Source: Streptomyces griseicoloratus
GTDB taxonomy: Bacteria; Actinomycetota; Actinomycetes; Streptomycetales; Streptomycetaceae
Direction: 5' to 3'
Length of the DNA stretch: 64,000 bases
Assembly (NCBI RefSeq): GCF_014534645.1
Contig: NZ_JACVQF010000217.1
Coordinates: 1-64,000 of the forward strand
A model generated the notes under the pieces. It was not told the origin of the DNA, did no database searches, and was given only the letters and a program-made list of their open reading frames with translations. Every line of letters begins with the position of its first letter. Within the stretch, counting starts at the first letter, position 1. Of this stretch, positions 46,663 through 55,957 are shown in pieces. The position numbers and the translations under genes are program-made.

Positions 46663-47013
46663 GCGCCCATCATCACGTCGCACGCAAGCATTCACGTCTC
46701 TATCTGGAGAGGGCGTATGGGGGTTTCGCCACCAGCGACGATCCTCCGATCTCGCGTCGACATAGCGGAGGAACGCGCAGGTAAGGCCCCGCACGTGTAC
46801 GACGCCATGCGCGCTGCCGGCCCTGCCGCGCCCAGAGGGCCAGGCAGTCCGGTCAGGCCTCGGCGATCGGGGTTCACTGCCGTCACTGCCCCGAAGTAGG
46901 CACCTCTCCCCCACAGCCAGCTGAGACTCACGCCGCCGGCTTCACGACCACACGGTGGACGGGTACCAGGGTGAAGCTGGAGGTGAGTGGCAAAGCATCT
47001 GTGCGTGGGAGGC
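46663..47013. other. 351-bp divergent intergenic region
   Basis: Separates the KhtT-like gene from a frameshifted Usp gene. No gene found. GGGCCAGGCAGTCC (46837-46850) resembles the regulon box, with the same right half (CAGTCC) as the site at 61447, but it has no partner and is weak. Confidence 0.4.
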
Positions 47014-47906
47014 ATGGTGAGTGGTCTCGTGGTCGTAGGGGTGGACGGTTCGGCGTCGAGTCTTGCCGCAGTGGAGGTGGCCGCGCGGGAGGCGTGGTTG
47101 CGCGGGGCGGGGCTACGGGTGGTGCATGCGTTTGTCTGGCCCGCGATGCATGTGCCCTTGGGGCCGTCACCGCTGGGACCGCCGGAGGGCGGCCTGCAGA
47201 ACATGGTCGATCGCCTCGTGGCCGAGGCCCTGGAGCGGGCACGGGCGGTGGCGCCGGAGGTCGATGTCAGTCATGTCGTGGTGACGGGCGAGCCGTTGAC
47301 GGTTCTGGAGGGGCGCAGTCACGCGCCGCGGAGCTGGTGGTGGTCGGGTCCCGGGGCATGGGCGGATTCGTCGGACTGCTGGTGGGGTCGTCGGCGGTGC
47401 ATCTGGCGGCGTACGGCCGGTGTCCCGTTCTCGTGGTGCGCGAGCAGCCACACTCCGACGGTCCGATCGTCCTGGGCGTCGACGGCTCGGCTGCGGGGGC
47501 GAAGGCAGTGGATTTCGCCTTCGCCGAGGCTTCCCTGCGGCAGGCGCCGTTGGTGGCGCTGCACGCCTGGACCACGTGGAACGCGCCGATGCCCGCACCG
47601 CCGGATGCGTCGATGCCGTACACGAACCCGCCGGGAGCACTGGCCGACGAGGAGGAGCGGCTGTTGTCCGAGGCGCTCGCCGGTCGGCAGGAGCAATACC
47701 CGGGCGTCGTGGTGGAACAGCGGGTGGTGCACGGCAGGACACGGGAAGCGTTGATCGAGGCGAGTCGGTCCGCGCAACTGGTGGTGGTCGGTGCGCGGGG
47801 GCGCGGTGGTTTCGCCGGGCTGCTTCTGGGGTCAGTGAGCCAGGCCCTGCTGCACCACGCGGCCTGTCCGGTCGTGGTGGTGCGGGGAGGGGCAAGGGAC
47901 GACTGA
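47014..47906 (+). pseudogene. Universal stress protein gene with one frameshift
   Basis: Starts MVSGLVVVGVDGSASSLAAVEVAAREA at ATG 47014. Reading is correct up to VTGEPLTVLEGRS, then at about 47315-47330 the frame is lost and the next frame picks up AAELVVVGSRGMGGFVGLLVGSSA and continues through a complete second domain (VVVGARGRGGFAGLLLGSVSQALLHHA) to 47906. One indel therefore divides an otherwise intact two-domain Usp of about 297 aa. Either a recent pseudogene or a sequence error. Confidence 0.75.
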
Positions 47907-47924
47907 GGGCGCCAGTGGCGGGTA

Positions 47925-48373
47925 GCCGGGTGCGGCAGGACTCCAGTCATGGGGAGTGGCCGATCTTGCCACCCAATGGGCGCTCAGCGGGAGCGCCCCG
48001 AGGCGCAGGTGCACATCTCGCGCCGCCTGCTCAGGTGCCGGGAGCCCACCACCAGGCAAGCTCTGCGCGCCTTCCTCGCGCACGACCCACGCCGGCTCGC
48101 CCTCCGCCGGCAGCGTCGACACCTCCACCGTCGGCTGCCGGAACTCCACAAGGGCGACCGCATTCCTGAGGACCTGGTCGCCAAGCCGTGCAGCGCCCGG
48201 TTCCACTCCGCCCAGGGCGGCATTGCCTCCCCCGGCCGGTATCCGCGGGTCGGTACGCCTTCGGCGTGGACGAGCCGCGGCGGCAGGCCACGGCGTCCCG
48301 CCTCGTCGACGCCCAGGCCCAGTTCCGGCCGCTTCGGCGGACCAGGCAGTCCGCCGCCATGCCAGGAGACCAT
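47925..48373 (-). pseudogene. Relic of a universal stress protein gene
   Basis: On the minus strand from ATG 48373 one frame reads LGLGVDEAGRRGLPPRLVHAEG, matching the Usp hallmark WAVDEAARLGLPLRLVHASL seen in intact copies. Other frames then read PTVEVSTLPAEGEPAWVVREE and ACLVVGSRHLSRRR, the place of the Usp VVGSRGRG motif, then VHLRLGALPLSAHWV. At least three frameshifts. About 150 residues remain, so it is a single domain or an internally deleted pair. It is convergent with the Usp gene ending at 47906. Confidence 0.5.
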
Positions 48374-48471
48374 GACCGACGACCGGCCAGCGGGTGCGGT
48401 GATCGTCAGTAGTGGGGCCGGGAGCGACGTGAGGGCAGCGCGTCTGCTCGCGGCTTGGCAGACGGAGCCGA

Positions 48472-48505
48472 CGGCCGAACCGGGTGGCCTGCACGGTTCC
48501 GGCCC
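48472..48505 (-). promoter_or_regulatory. Degenerate tandem DosR/OsdR-like boxes upstream of the Usp relic
   Basis: CGGCCGAACCGGGT (48472-48485) and CACGGTTCCGGCCC (48492-48505), 20 bp apart, 99 bp ahead of the relic start. Each retains one good half site. Bases 48374-48687 otherwise hold no gene. Confidence 0.35.
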
Positions 48506-48687
48506 TGCCTCAGCACGCTTGAGAGCAGCTCTCCGGATCCGTCGCGCGCCAGTTCCTCGGCTCCCGATCTTCTCCGGTCGGGCCACGTGGCCGGTCTCGT
48601 GGTCGGCATAACCGGGTGCCTTGGTGTGCCGTTCGTTGGACCGTGCGTGCTGCCTTCGAACGTCGCCCGGGGAGGATGAGGCGGTGG

Positions 48688-51486
48688 TCATCGGTGTTCA
48701 CCTCCCTCCTGTGCACTGCCGGACGTGGGGTCCATGTAGCGGTCAGGAGCGGCGTCGAATGTGGCGGCGCAGTGACCGGAGCAGAAGCAGTAGGTGCCGT
48801 TCTCGGTTTCGCGGTGTTCGGCGGCGGTGGTCCTGTCCACCTGCATGCCGCACACCGGGTCCTTGGCCACGCTGTCGCCGCCGTGGGAGGCGGGTGGGTG
48901 GTACCCGGAGTCCGCTGTGGCGGCCGTGGTGCCGGCCTGGGCTCGCTCGGCTGCGGACTCCACACGGGGCTGGACGCGGGCGGGCCGGGCCTCGGGGAGC
49001 CGCTGAGTGCGCCAGCGACGCAGCCGGGATGCGTTGGTGACGACCGACAGCGAGCTGAGCGCCATGGCGGCGGCAGCGATGACCGGGCTCAGGTGCAGTC
49101 CCCACAGCGGGTACAGGGCGCCTGCGGCGAGCGGGACACCGACGGCGTTGTAGGCCAGTGCGAAGAACAGGTTCTGGCGGATATTGCGCATGGTGGCCCG
49201 CGACAGACGGATCGCGGTGACGACTCCGCTGAGGGAGCCCGAGATGAGGGTGATGTCGGCGGCTTCGATGGCCACGTCGGTGCCGGTGCCGATGGCCAGG
49301 CCGACGTCGGCGGCGGCCAGGGCAGGGGCGTCGTTGATGCCGTCGCCGACCATGCCCACGGTCCGGCCCTCGCCCTGCAGGCGGCGGATCTCGTCCGCCT
49401 TGTGTTCGGGCAGCACCTCGGCCAGCACCCGGCCCACGCCCACCTGGGCGGCGATGGCCGCAGCCGTGCGGGCGTTGTCGCCGGTGATGATGACGACCTC
49501 GATGCCGAGGCGTTTGAGGGCGGCGATGGCTGCGGCGGAGTCGTCCTTGACGGTGTCGGCGACGGCGAGCACGCCTGCGGGGCGTCCGTCGACGGCCGCG
49601 AGCACGGGGGTCTTGCCCTCGACTGAGAGGCTGGCCGCGACCGGGGCCAAGGCGGCAGTGTCGATGCCGGCGTCGCCGAGGAGCCGGGTGGTGCCGACCA
49701 GGACGGCGCGTCCGTCGACGGTGGCCTGGACGCCCTTGCCGGTGACCGAGTCGAAGCCCGTTGCCGTCGGCGGGCCTGGGCTGCGGGCGCGGGCACCGGT
49801 GACGATGGCTTGGGCGAGCGGGTGCTCGCTGTCGGCCTCGGCCCCCGCGACCAGCCGCAGCAGCAGCGTCGCGTCAAATCCCTCGGCGGGACGGACGTCG
49901 GTCAGGACGGGCTTGCCCTCGGTGACCGTGCCGGTCTTGTCCAGGACCACCGTGTCCAGCTTGTGCGCCGTCTCCAGGGCTTCGGCGGAGCGGATCAGGA
50001 TGCCCGCCCGGGCCCCTTTACCCGTACCGACCATCACCGACAGCGGAGTGGCAAGGCCCAAGGCACACGGACAGGCGATGATCAGTACGGCCACCGCCGA
50101 TACCAGGGACAAGGTCAGCGCGGGCGACGGCCCGAGGGTGAACCAGACCGCGAAGGTGCCGATCGCGATGGCGATCACCGCGGGCACGAAGTACGCCGAC
50201 ACCGCGTCCGCCAGCCGCTGGATGGGGGCCTTCGATGCCTGGGCCTGCTGGACGAGACGGATGATCTGGGCGAGCACCGTCTCCGCACCGACCTTGGCCG
50301 CCCGGACGCGCAAGGACCCAGTGCCGTTGACGGTGGCGCCGATGACCGTGTCCCCAGCGTTCTTCGTCACCGGCATCGGCTCGCCCGTGACCATCGACTC
50401 GTCGACCGGGGAGGAACCCGAGAGCACGTCGGCGTCCACGGGGATCTTCTCTCCGGGACGGATGACCAGTTCGTCGCCGACCACGACGTCCTCGACGGGG
50501 ATCTCGGACTCGGTGCCGTCGCGCACCACTCGAGCGGTGCGGGCCCGCAGGCCCAGCAGGGCACGGATGGCCTCACCGGTGCCGGCCTTCGCCCGCGCCT
50601 CCAGCAACCGTCCGAGAAGGATGAGAGTCAGAATCACGCCGACGGCCTCGAAGTAGACCTCCCGCACGTCCTCGGGCAGCAGACCTGGGGCGAGCGTGAC
50701 CAGCAGGCTGTAGCCGTAGGCAGCACTCGTACCCAGGGTGATCAGGGAGTTCATGTCGGCGGCCCGGTGGCGCAGGGTCAGCCAGCCCGTCACATGAATC
50801 GGCCACCCGGTGTAGAACATCACCGGCGTGATCAGCGCCAGCTGCAGCCAGTGGTTCAGCATCCAGCCCGGCACCCAGCCCGCACCGAACAGTTCATGGG
50901 CCATCACGGCGAAGAGCACCGGAGCGGTGAGCACCGCGCCCGTCAGCACTCGGCGGGTGAGGTCCCTGATCTCCACCTGCCGCTCGGCGGTGTCCACGGC
51001 CTCCGCCTCGGCCGCCGTCCGTTCCTCACCCGCCGACGGCGGCCCACCGTCCGCCGGAGGGGAGGCGGCCGTGGCACCGTCGCCGTCCGGGGCGGGCGGT
51101 GCCATCCCTTCCGCGGGTTCGACAAGCAGCGTGCCGTGGATCATGTTCATGCCGCAGGCGAAGCCGAAGGAGCCCGGCCGGTCAGGATTGAGCCGAACGG
51201 TGGTGCGGCTGTGGGCGGGCAGGCCCGCGCCGACTTCGAGATCGGGGAAAACCACGCGGGAGGTGCATTCGCCGGCCTCCTGCCGGTCGAAGACCAGCTC
51301 CACCGGCGTGCCCTGGCGGACCTTGATCACGTCGGGGCTGTAGCCGCCCCGTACCGTCACTTCCACCCGCTGTACGCCGCCTTCCAGCCGGGCCGCACCG
51401 GCCCGGCGCGGCCCGAAGAAGTACCACCCCAGCATGGAGACCAGCGCGGCAGACGTCAGGACCACAACGAGATCGATGGCAGCCAT
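48688..51486 (-). CDS. copA: Cupredoxin - copper P1B-ATPase - YHS domain fusion
   Basis: 932 aa, ATG at 51486 with AAGGAGGCGAG upstream. The N-terminal membrane anchor is followed by a cupredoxin-like domain (about 35-125) with [16 protein letters not shown], the Cys of [13 protein letters not shown] and [15 protein letters not shown]. The Cu+-ATPase core has membrane motif CPC (C472/C474), TGEPMPV, phosphorylation Asp516 in [15 protein letters not shown] and [12 protein letters not shown]-terminal YHS metal-binding domain (about 880-925) has KDPVCGM and [12 protein letters not shown]. No N-terminal HMA domain is present; the cupredoxin and YHS modules may replace it. Exports Cu+. Divergent from a SHOCT protein across tandem boxes. 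Confidence 0.9.
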   Translation of the reverse strand: MAAIDLVVVLTSAALVSMLGWYFFGPRRAGAARLEGGVQRVEVTVRGGYSPDVIKVRQGTPVELVFDRQEAGECTSRVVFPDLEVGAGLPAHSRTTVRLNPDRPGSFGFACGMNMIHGTLLVEPAEGMAPPAPDGDGATAASPPADGGPPSAGEERTAAEAEAVDTAERQVEIRDLTRRVLTGAVLTAPVLFAVMAHELFGAGWVPGWMLNHWLQLALITPVMFYTGWPIHVTGWLTLRHRAADMNSLITLGTSAAYGYSLLVTLAPGLLPEDVREVYFEAVGVILTLILLGRLLEARAKAGTGEAIRALLGLRARTARVVRDGTESEIPVEDVVVGDELVIRPGEKIPVDADVLSGSSPVDESMVTGEPMPVTKNAGDTVIGATVNGTGSLRVRAAKVGAETVLAQIIRLVQQAQASKAPIQRLADAVSAYFVPAVIAIAIGTFAVWFTLGPSPALTLSLVSAVAVLIIACPCALGLATPLSVMVGTGKGARAGILIRSAEALETAHKLDTVVLDKTGTVTEGKPVLTDVRPAEGFDATLLLRLVAGAEADSEHPLAQAIVTGARARSPGPPTATGFDSVTGKGVQATVDGRAVLVGTTRLLGDAGIDTAALAPVAASLSVEGKTPVLAAVDGRPAGVLAVADTVKDDSAAAIAALKRLGIEVVIITGDNARTAAAIAAQVGVGRVLAEVLPEHKADEIRRLQGEGRTVGMVGDGINDAPALAAADVGLAIGTGTDVAIEAADITLISGSLSGVVTAIRLSRATMRNIRQNLFFALAYNAVGVPLAAGALYPLWGLHLSPVIAAAAMALSSLSVVTNASRLRRWRTQRLPEARPARVQPRVESAAERAQAGTTAATADSGYHPPASHGGDSVAKDPVCGMQVDRTTAAEHRETENGTYCFCSGHCAATFDAAPDRYMDPTSGSAQEGGEHR

Positions 51487-51548
51487 GGGCTTCTCGCCTC
51501 CTTGGCGGGTCACTCACCAGCCTGCGCCCGGGTACCCCCGCCGGGTAG

Positions 51549-51585
51549 GGGCTGAACGGCCCGCTGGTCCTGGGCCGTCCGGCCC
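51549..51585. promoter_or_regulatory. Tandem DosR/OsdR-like boxes between copA and SHOCT gene
   Basis: GGGCTGAACGGCCC (51549-51562) and GGGCCGTCCGGCCC (51572-51585), 23 bp centre to centre. The second has two perfect half sites. 63 bp upstream of copA and about 104 bp upstream of the SHOCT gene. No CsoR- or CueR-type palindrome was noticed. Confidence 0.65.
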
Positions 51586-51688
51586 CAGACCGCCTCACGG
51601 GGCAGAGCGACGATGGACGTGAAGGCGAGGACCCACGGGGAGCTCTTCCGGCGCCCGGTCGCCGATAAGCCGAAGCAGGTGAGTGGCG

Positions 51689-51952
51689 ATGATGTTCTGG
51701 TACGCCCACGGCATGGGCGGGTGGGCCTGGTTCGGGATGTCGGTCGGCATGGTCCTGTTCTGGGCGCTGATCATCGCAGCCCTCGTGCTGGTCCTCCGTG
51801 CCGTCAACCAGCCCCACGCACACACCCACACTCCCGCCGCACCGACACCTCAAGAGATCCTCGGTGAGCGGTTCGCCCGCGGGGAGATCGACGAGGAGGA
51901 GTACCAGCGCCGCCTGAACACGCTGCGCACCGGCCCTCCCCCCAAAGCCTGA
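51689..51952 (+). CDS. Small SHOCT-domain membrane protein
   Basis: 87 aa, ATG at 51689 after AGGTGAG (an in-frame GTG at 51683 is possible). Membrane segment WFGMSVGMVLFWALIIAALVLVL, a His-rich linker (PHAHTHTP), and the C-terminal SHOCT motif ILGERFARGEIDEEEYQRRLNTL. Such proteins often sit beside copper ATPases; the His cluster could bind metal. Divergent from copA. Confidence 0.8.
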   Translation: MMFWYAHGMGGWAWFGMSVGMVLFWALIIAALVLVLRAVNQPHAHTHTPAAPTPQEILGERFARGEIDEEEYQRRLNTLRTGPPPKA

Positions 51953-52206
51953 CTCCGACCGTACGAACGCGGAACTGGCCGGCCGTACAGTCCGCTTTGG
52001 GAGCAGACTGCGGTCACTGTCCCGCTCTGTCCGGCCTTGGGAGCGGCAGAGCGCATGATGGCCGGGGGCGCCGGGGCGGCTCATCCCGGTGCCGGTTCGC
52101 GGCAGGCACCGACGATGGGGCCTCGCCCATGCCGACGCCGCCTCGGGCACCCGATGACCACCGTCGTAGGTGCCACCTGTCGCCACTCTTCACGCACGAC
52201 AGCCGA

Positions 52207-53082
52207 TCAGTCGCGTTCGGGCACGACCGCCACCGGGCAGGCAGCGTGGTGAAGCAGGGTGTGACTCACGCGTCCGAGCTGCAGGCCGAAAGGACCGGTC
52301 CTGCGCCGTGCCCCGACCACGACGAGGTCCGCGGCGGCCGATCGGTGGACGAGCACCTTGCGGGCCGGTCCCTCGACCGTCGCACGTTGCACCCGCACGT
52401 CCGGACGGGCGACCGCCTCCTCCGCGATCAGTGCGTCGAGTACGGCGGAAGCCTGTTGCTCATGCCGGTGGTCGGATTCGCGGGCCCGTTCCGGATGCTC
52501 CAGAGCCTCACGCGCGGGCCAGCGACCGGTGCGCACGACGTCGAGGACGCACCCGCGTACGCCGGCCTCCCGGAAGGCGAAGCGCACCGCTTCGCCGCAC
52601 GTGCCCGGGTCACCGGCACCGAGGAGTACGCGGTTGTGGGCGCCGGCCAGACCGGGACCGTCCCCGCGGACCACGACGACCGGGCAGTGCGCACGGGCAG
52701 TGACAGCGAGACCGACCGATCCGAGGAGCATCCCTTTCAGCTCACCCCGGCCTCGCGATCCGGTGACGAGGGCGAAGGCGTGGTGACTTTCGCTCAGGAG
52801 TGCTGAGACCGCTTCCGCGAGAACTGCCTCGGTGCAGACCTCGAGATCGGGGTTGCGCCGCCGCGCGCGCTCCGCCGCGGAGGCGAGGACATGGTCCGCC
52901 CGCACGCGCTCGCCAGGGCGCTCGGGGCTGTTGCTCGGTACGGCACCTTCGTGGCGTTCCCAGAGGGAGGCGTACACGAGCCGCAGCGGCAGACCGTACC
53001 GGGCGGCCTCGTCGACCGCCCAGTCGACCGCGAGCAGGCTGCCGTTCGATCCGTCGACGCCCACCACCAGGGGCAGTTCCAT
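52207..53082 (-). CDS. Universal stress protein, tandem UspA domains
   Basis: 291 aa, ATG at 53082 (MELPLVVGVDGSNGSLLAVDW). Domain 1 ATP motif GSRGRGELKGMLLGSVG; domain 2 GARRRTGPFGLQLGRVS. The N-terminal half is nearly the same as the Usps at 17711 and 60414, so all three come from recent duplications. Boxes at 53170 and 53257-53291 lie upstream, shared with the cNMP-binding gene. The 254 bp between this gene and the SHOCT gene hold nothing I can support. Confidence 0.88.
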   Translation of the reverse strand: MELPLVVGVDGSNGSLLAVDWAVDEAARYGLPLRLVYASLWERHEGAVPSNSPERPGERVRADHVLASAAERARRRNPDLEVCTEAVLAEAVSALLSESHHAFALVTGSRGRGELKGMLLGSVGLAVTARAHCPVVVVRGDGPGLAGAHNRVLLGAGDPGTCGEAVRFAFREAGVRGCVLDVVRTGRWPAREALEHPERARESDHRHEQQASAVLDALIAEEAVARPDVRVQRATVEGPARKVLVHRSAAADLVVVGARRRTGPFGLQLGRVSHTLLHHAACPVAVVPERD

Positions 53083-53169
53083 GGGTCCTCACCGCCTTCG
53101 CGAGGCTGCCACGTCGTGCAGCAGTGGGTTCCCCTGTCCAAGGTCTCACCGGGGCCCCGGCAGCAGGAG

Positions 53170-53183
53170 GGGCCTTTGGGCCC
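53170..53183. promoter_or_regulatory. DosR/OsdR-like box upstream of Usp
   Basis: GGGCCTTTGGGCCC, symmetric except for one position per half, extended by G and C to 16 bp. 88 bp upstream of the Usp start at 53082. Confidence 0.5.
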
Positions 53184-53256
53184 CAGCCGGGTGGATGTTT
53201 CGGCCTCGAGCAACACGGTCGCCGGGGAGCTGCTCCCGACGGCTTCCGGGTGAACC

Positions 53257-53291
53257 GCGCCGACCGGCGGGCGAAGAGGGCCGAACGGCCC
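53257..53291. promoter_or_regulatory. Tandem DosR/OsdR-like boxes, Usp / cNMP-binding gene intergenic
   Basis: GCGCCGACCGGCGG (53257-53270) and the perfect GGGCCGAACGGCCC (53278-53291), 21 bp centre to centre. The intergenic region 53083-53449 (367 bp) holds no gene; the boxes lie about 160 bp before the cNMP-binding gene and 175 bp before the Usp gene. Confidence 0.65.
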
Positions 53292-53449
53292 TCGGTCGGG
53301 TCTGAGTGGCCCGTGGTCTCCCGTCCCACTCGGCGTCAGGCTGCAATCAGCGACCCTTGCGGCGCCTGAAGGCAGCGATGGCACCGAAGCCTCAGGAGCG
53401 CCGACCCGACTGATCGGGGCGAACAACAGGAACGAAGGGAACCGGAGCG

Positions 53450-53908
53450 ATGACCTCCACCACCACACTGGCCAGGGCCCTGCCGGCCGACCACCGCGAG
53501 CGACTCATGCGGATCGCCCGCGAGGTGTCCATCGACGCGGGCACGCGTCTGTTCGAAGAGGGCAGCAGGGCCGACCGTTTCTGGATCGTCCGGACCGGAA
53601 CTGTCACCCTCGACCTTCGCGTCCCCGGCCGTCGCGCCGCCGTCATCGAGTCCCTGGGGCCCGGTGAACTGGTCGGCTGGTCCTGGCACTTCCCTCCCTA
53701 CCAGTGGCATCTGGGCTGTGAAGCGATGAGCCCCGTCAGGGCCTGGGAGTTCGACGCGGCCACCGTGCGCGCCATGTGCGCCGACGACCCGGAGTTCGGC
53801 CGTGCGGTCGCCGTCTGGGTCGGCAACGTGGTCGCCGACCGGCTGCACGCGGCCCGGAGGCGGCTGCTCGACCTCTTCGCCCCCTACGGCAGCGGAAGCC
53901 AATGGTGA
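53450..53908 (+). CDS. Stand-alone cyclic-nucleotide-binding-domain protein
   Basis: 152 aa, ATG at 53450 behind GGAACCGGAG. Only a Crp-type beta-roll: VSIDAGTRLFEEGSRADRFWIVRTGTVTLDL, ESLGPGELVGWSWHFPPYQWHLGCEA, then the C-helix VAVWVGNVVADRLHAARRRLLDLF. No DNA-binding domain follows; the frame stops after ten further residues. The R-E ligand signature of true cAMP binders (GExx...RSA) is replaced by GELVGWSW...CEA, so cAMP binding is doubtful. Probably a sensor or partner subunit. A relic paralogue lies at 18734-18990. Confidence 0.8.
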   Translation: MTSTTTLARALPADHRERLMRIAREVSIDAGTRLFEEGSRADRFWIVRTGTVTLDLRVPGRRAAVIESLGPGELVGWSWHFPPYQWHLGCEAMSPVRAWEFDAATVRAMCADDPEFGRAVAVWVGNVVADRLHAARRRLLDLFAPYGSGSQW

Positions 53909-53969
53909 GCCCCCCTTCTGGCCACTCGACCCGCTGCGGTCAAGAAGCACGAGGACAGAGGCGGCGGGC

Positions 53970-54422
53970 TCACGTGACGGGCCGGGATGCCAGGTCCATC
54001 CCGTACATGGTGCGGCCTCCCGCGAGCTCTCGCCCGGTGACCAGTTCCGCCTTGATGCGGACGAAGACCTCCACGGGCCAGCGGACCCAGGAGCGCGGGC
54101 CGGTCCGGACCAGACGCTCATGCTCGGCCGGGTCGGTCACCACAGAGGCGGGACCTATGACGACGACACTCCAGCCCGAATGGGCGGCTGCGTCGAATTC
54201 GTCGGCCTCGAAGGCGACGACGGCCCCGTCGATGGCGCGGACCAGCTCGGAGGCCGCCGAGGTACGCAGCAGTACGGCGCCGTCCTGCTCCAGGAGGAAG
54301 TTGACCGGCAGCACAGCGGGGAGGGCCTCGCGGGTGTGGACGATGCGGCCCACGGCCGCCTGTTCCAGCAGACGCAGGCACTCCTGTCGCTCCAGTTCGC
54401 GGAATCCGTCGTTGCGATACAT
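53970..54422 (-). CDS. PPOX-type flavin-binding protein
   Basis: 150 aa, ATG at 54422 with no strong ribosome site. Split-barrel fold: RNDGFRELERQECLRLLEQAAVGRIVHT, PAVLPVNFLLEQDGAVLLRTS, VVAFEADEFDAAAHSGWSVVVIGPASVV. Similar to the C-terminal domain of the HTH-PPOX fusion at 20762. FMN or F420 binding is inferred from the family; substrate unknown. Tandem boxes 71-105 bp upstream. Confidence 0.82.
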   Translation of the reverse strand: MYRNDGFRELERQECLRLLEQAAVGRIVHTREALPAVLPVNFLLEQDGAVLLRTSAASELVRAIDGAVVAFEADEFDAAAHSGWSVVVIGPASVVTDPAEHERLVRTGPRSWVRWPVEVFVRIKAELVTGRELAGGRTMYGMDLASRPVT

Positions 54423-54492
54423 CAGCGGGCTGTCTTTCGGGTGTCGTCCTCGTGCCGCTTTCCATGCTTGTCGCGACGGTGGCCATGGGCCA

Positions 54493-54527
54493 GGCCCATC
54501 CGTCCCGGACCTGTCGGAGAACGGCCC
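54493..54527 (-). promoter_or_regulatory. Tandem DosR/OsdR-like boxes upstream of PPOX gene
   Basis: GGCCCATCCGTCCC (54493-54506) and TCGGAGAACGGCCC (54514-54527), 21 bp centre to centre. Individually weak (9/12 and 8/12 half-site matches), supported by the spacing. Confidence 0.45.
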
Positions 54528-54556
54528 GGGGCGGCCGGGGCCCGGCATGGTACTTC

Positions 54557-54596
54557 TGACACGACCCGTCGCCGTCCTGCCCGTCGGGCCGTGTCA
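54557..54596 (-). terminator. Terminator hairpin after the ADH gene
   Basis: Arms 54557-54570 and 54583-54596 pair at 12 of 14 positions (TGACACG/CGTGTCA outermost). It starts 2 bp after the ADH stop codon at 54599. Confidence 0.65.
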
Positions 54597-54598
54597 CG

Positions 54599-55669
54599 TC
54601 AGGCCGCGCCGACGGCGACGACCTCGCGTTGAGGCCCGCCGAGTACGATCTTCAGCGCTCCGGTATCGGCGGCACGGGCGAAGACGTCATACGCCTCCGC
54701 CATGTGGTCGAGCGGGAAGGTGTGGGTCACAAGCTGAGTCGTGGGCAGCCGGCCGGCCGCCACCATCCGCAGCAGTGTGGGTGTGGAGTGGGTGTCGACC
54801 AGACCGGTGGTGATGGTCAGGTTCTTGATCCACAGGTCTTCCAGGTGCAGCGTGGCCGGCTTGCCGTGCACGCCTACGTTGGCGACGTGACCTCCGGGGC
54901 GGACCATGCGCGTACACATCTCGAAGGTCTCCGGCACGCCCACGGCCTCGATGACGACGTCCGCGCCGAGGCCCTCAGTGAGGTCCGAGACCAGTTGGCC
55001 GGGCTCCTCACGGGCGTCGGCCACGGCCTCGGCGCCGAGTTTTCGCGCGGCCTCCAGCCGGGCGGCGGCCATGTCCACGGCCACGATCCGCTCGGGCGCG
55101 AACAGCCGGGCCGTGGCGATGGCGGCCAACCCGATGGGACCGGCGCCCACCACGACGACCGTGTCTCCGGGACGTACGCGCCCGTTGAGGACGCCGACCT
55201 CGTAGGCCGTCGGGAAAATGTCGGCCAGCAGCACGGCGTCCTCGTTGGTGACCGCGCCGGGCAGGGCATGCACGGAGAGGTCGGCGTGGGGAACCCGGAC
55301 GTACTCCGCCTGCGTCCCGTCGATCAGGTGCCCGAGGATCCAGCCGCCTCCGCCGAGGCACTGGCCGTAGGCGCCCTCCCGGCAGTAGCGGCACCGGCCG
55401 CAGGCGGTGATGCAGGAGACCAGAACCCGGTCTCCCGGACGTACGGTGCGTACGTCGCCGCCGACCTCGACCACCTCGCCGACCGCCTCGTGGCCGAGGA
55501 CTGTGCCCGGACGCACCTCGGGCACATCGCCTTTCAGGATGTGCAAGTCCGTGCCGCAGATCGTGACGGCATCGACCCGCACCACCGCGTCGGTGCGCTC
55601 CTTGAGGTCCGGGTCGGAGACTTCTTCCCAGGCGGCCTGCCCGGGCCCGTGGAACACATAACCCTTCAT
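54599..55669 (-). CDS. Zinc-dependent medium-chain alcohol dehydrogenase
   Basis: 356 aa, ATG at 55669 with GAGG 9 bp upstream; ATG 55696 is an in-frame alternative. Zinc ligands in [11 protein letters not shown] and [13 protein letters not shown], structural zinc CGRCRYCREGAYGQC, NAD site [14 protein letters not shown]. Same subfamily as the ADH at 29328 (shared [24 protein letters not shown]), so these are paralogues duplicated within the island. Boxes at 55740 and 55836-55870 lie upstream. Confidence 0.9.
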   Translation of the reverse strand: MKGYVFHGPGQAAWEEVSDPDLKERTDAVVRVDAVTICGTDLHILKGDVPEVRPGTVLGHEAVGEVVEVGGDVRTVRPGDRVLVSCITACGRCRYCREGAYGQCLGGGGWILGHLIDGTQAEYVRVPHADLSVHALPGAVTNEDAVLLADIFPTAYEVGVLNGRVRPGDTVVVVGAGPIGLAAIATARLFAPERIVAVDMAAARLEAARKLGAEAVADAREEPGQLVSDLTEGLGADVVIEAVGVPETFEMCTRMVRPGGHVANVGVHGKPATLHLEDLWIKNLTITTGLVDTHSTPTLLRMVAAGRLPTTQLVTHTFPLDHMAEAYDVFARAADTGALKIVLGGPQREVVAVGAA

Positions 55670-55739
55670 CTCAGACCTCGCCCTCTCGGCGGACATTGCC
55701 TGTACTTCCACCATGTCCGGTGTGGCCGGGAACCCGCTT

Positions 55740-55753
55740 GGGCCGGTCGGCCC
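55740..55753 (-). promoter_or_regulatory. Perfect DosR/OsdR-like box upstream of ADH
   Basis: GGGCCGGTCGGCCC with both half sites perfect, 71 bp upstream of the ADH start, the same distance as for the E1-beta, copA and pat boxes. Confidence 0.65.
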
Positions 55754-55835
55754 CAGTAGGGGCGTGCCCGGACATCTCCGAGCCGGTCTCAGCGCACGCG
55801 CAACACCGGGGCCGCGTTCTGCACAGTCCGCGGAA

Positions 55836-55870
55836 GGCCCGAACGGCCCTTGAGAAGGGCCGCAGGCCCC
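55836..55870 (+). promoter_or_regulatory. Tandem DosR/OsdR-like boxes upstream of the hydrolase-like gene
   Basis: GGCCCGAACGGCCC (55836-55849) and GGGCCGCAGGCCCC (55857-55870), 21 bp centre to centre, 88-122 bp upstream of the ATG at 55958. Confidence 0.62.
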
Positions 55871-55957
55871 TGTCCGGTGCGACGTGCATGAGCTGCACTG
55901 GCAGTGAGGCGGTGTGCGGCCCCTGCGCCGCCGGACCATCGATCCAGGAGGTGGCAC

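Noticed and set aside
48406-48691. Additional gene upstream of copA
   Set aside because: All frames are short and Arg/Ser-rich; the region looks like the remnant promoter of the Usp relic.
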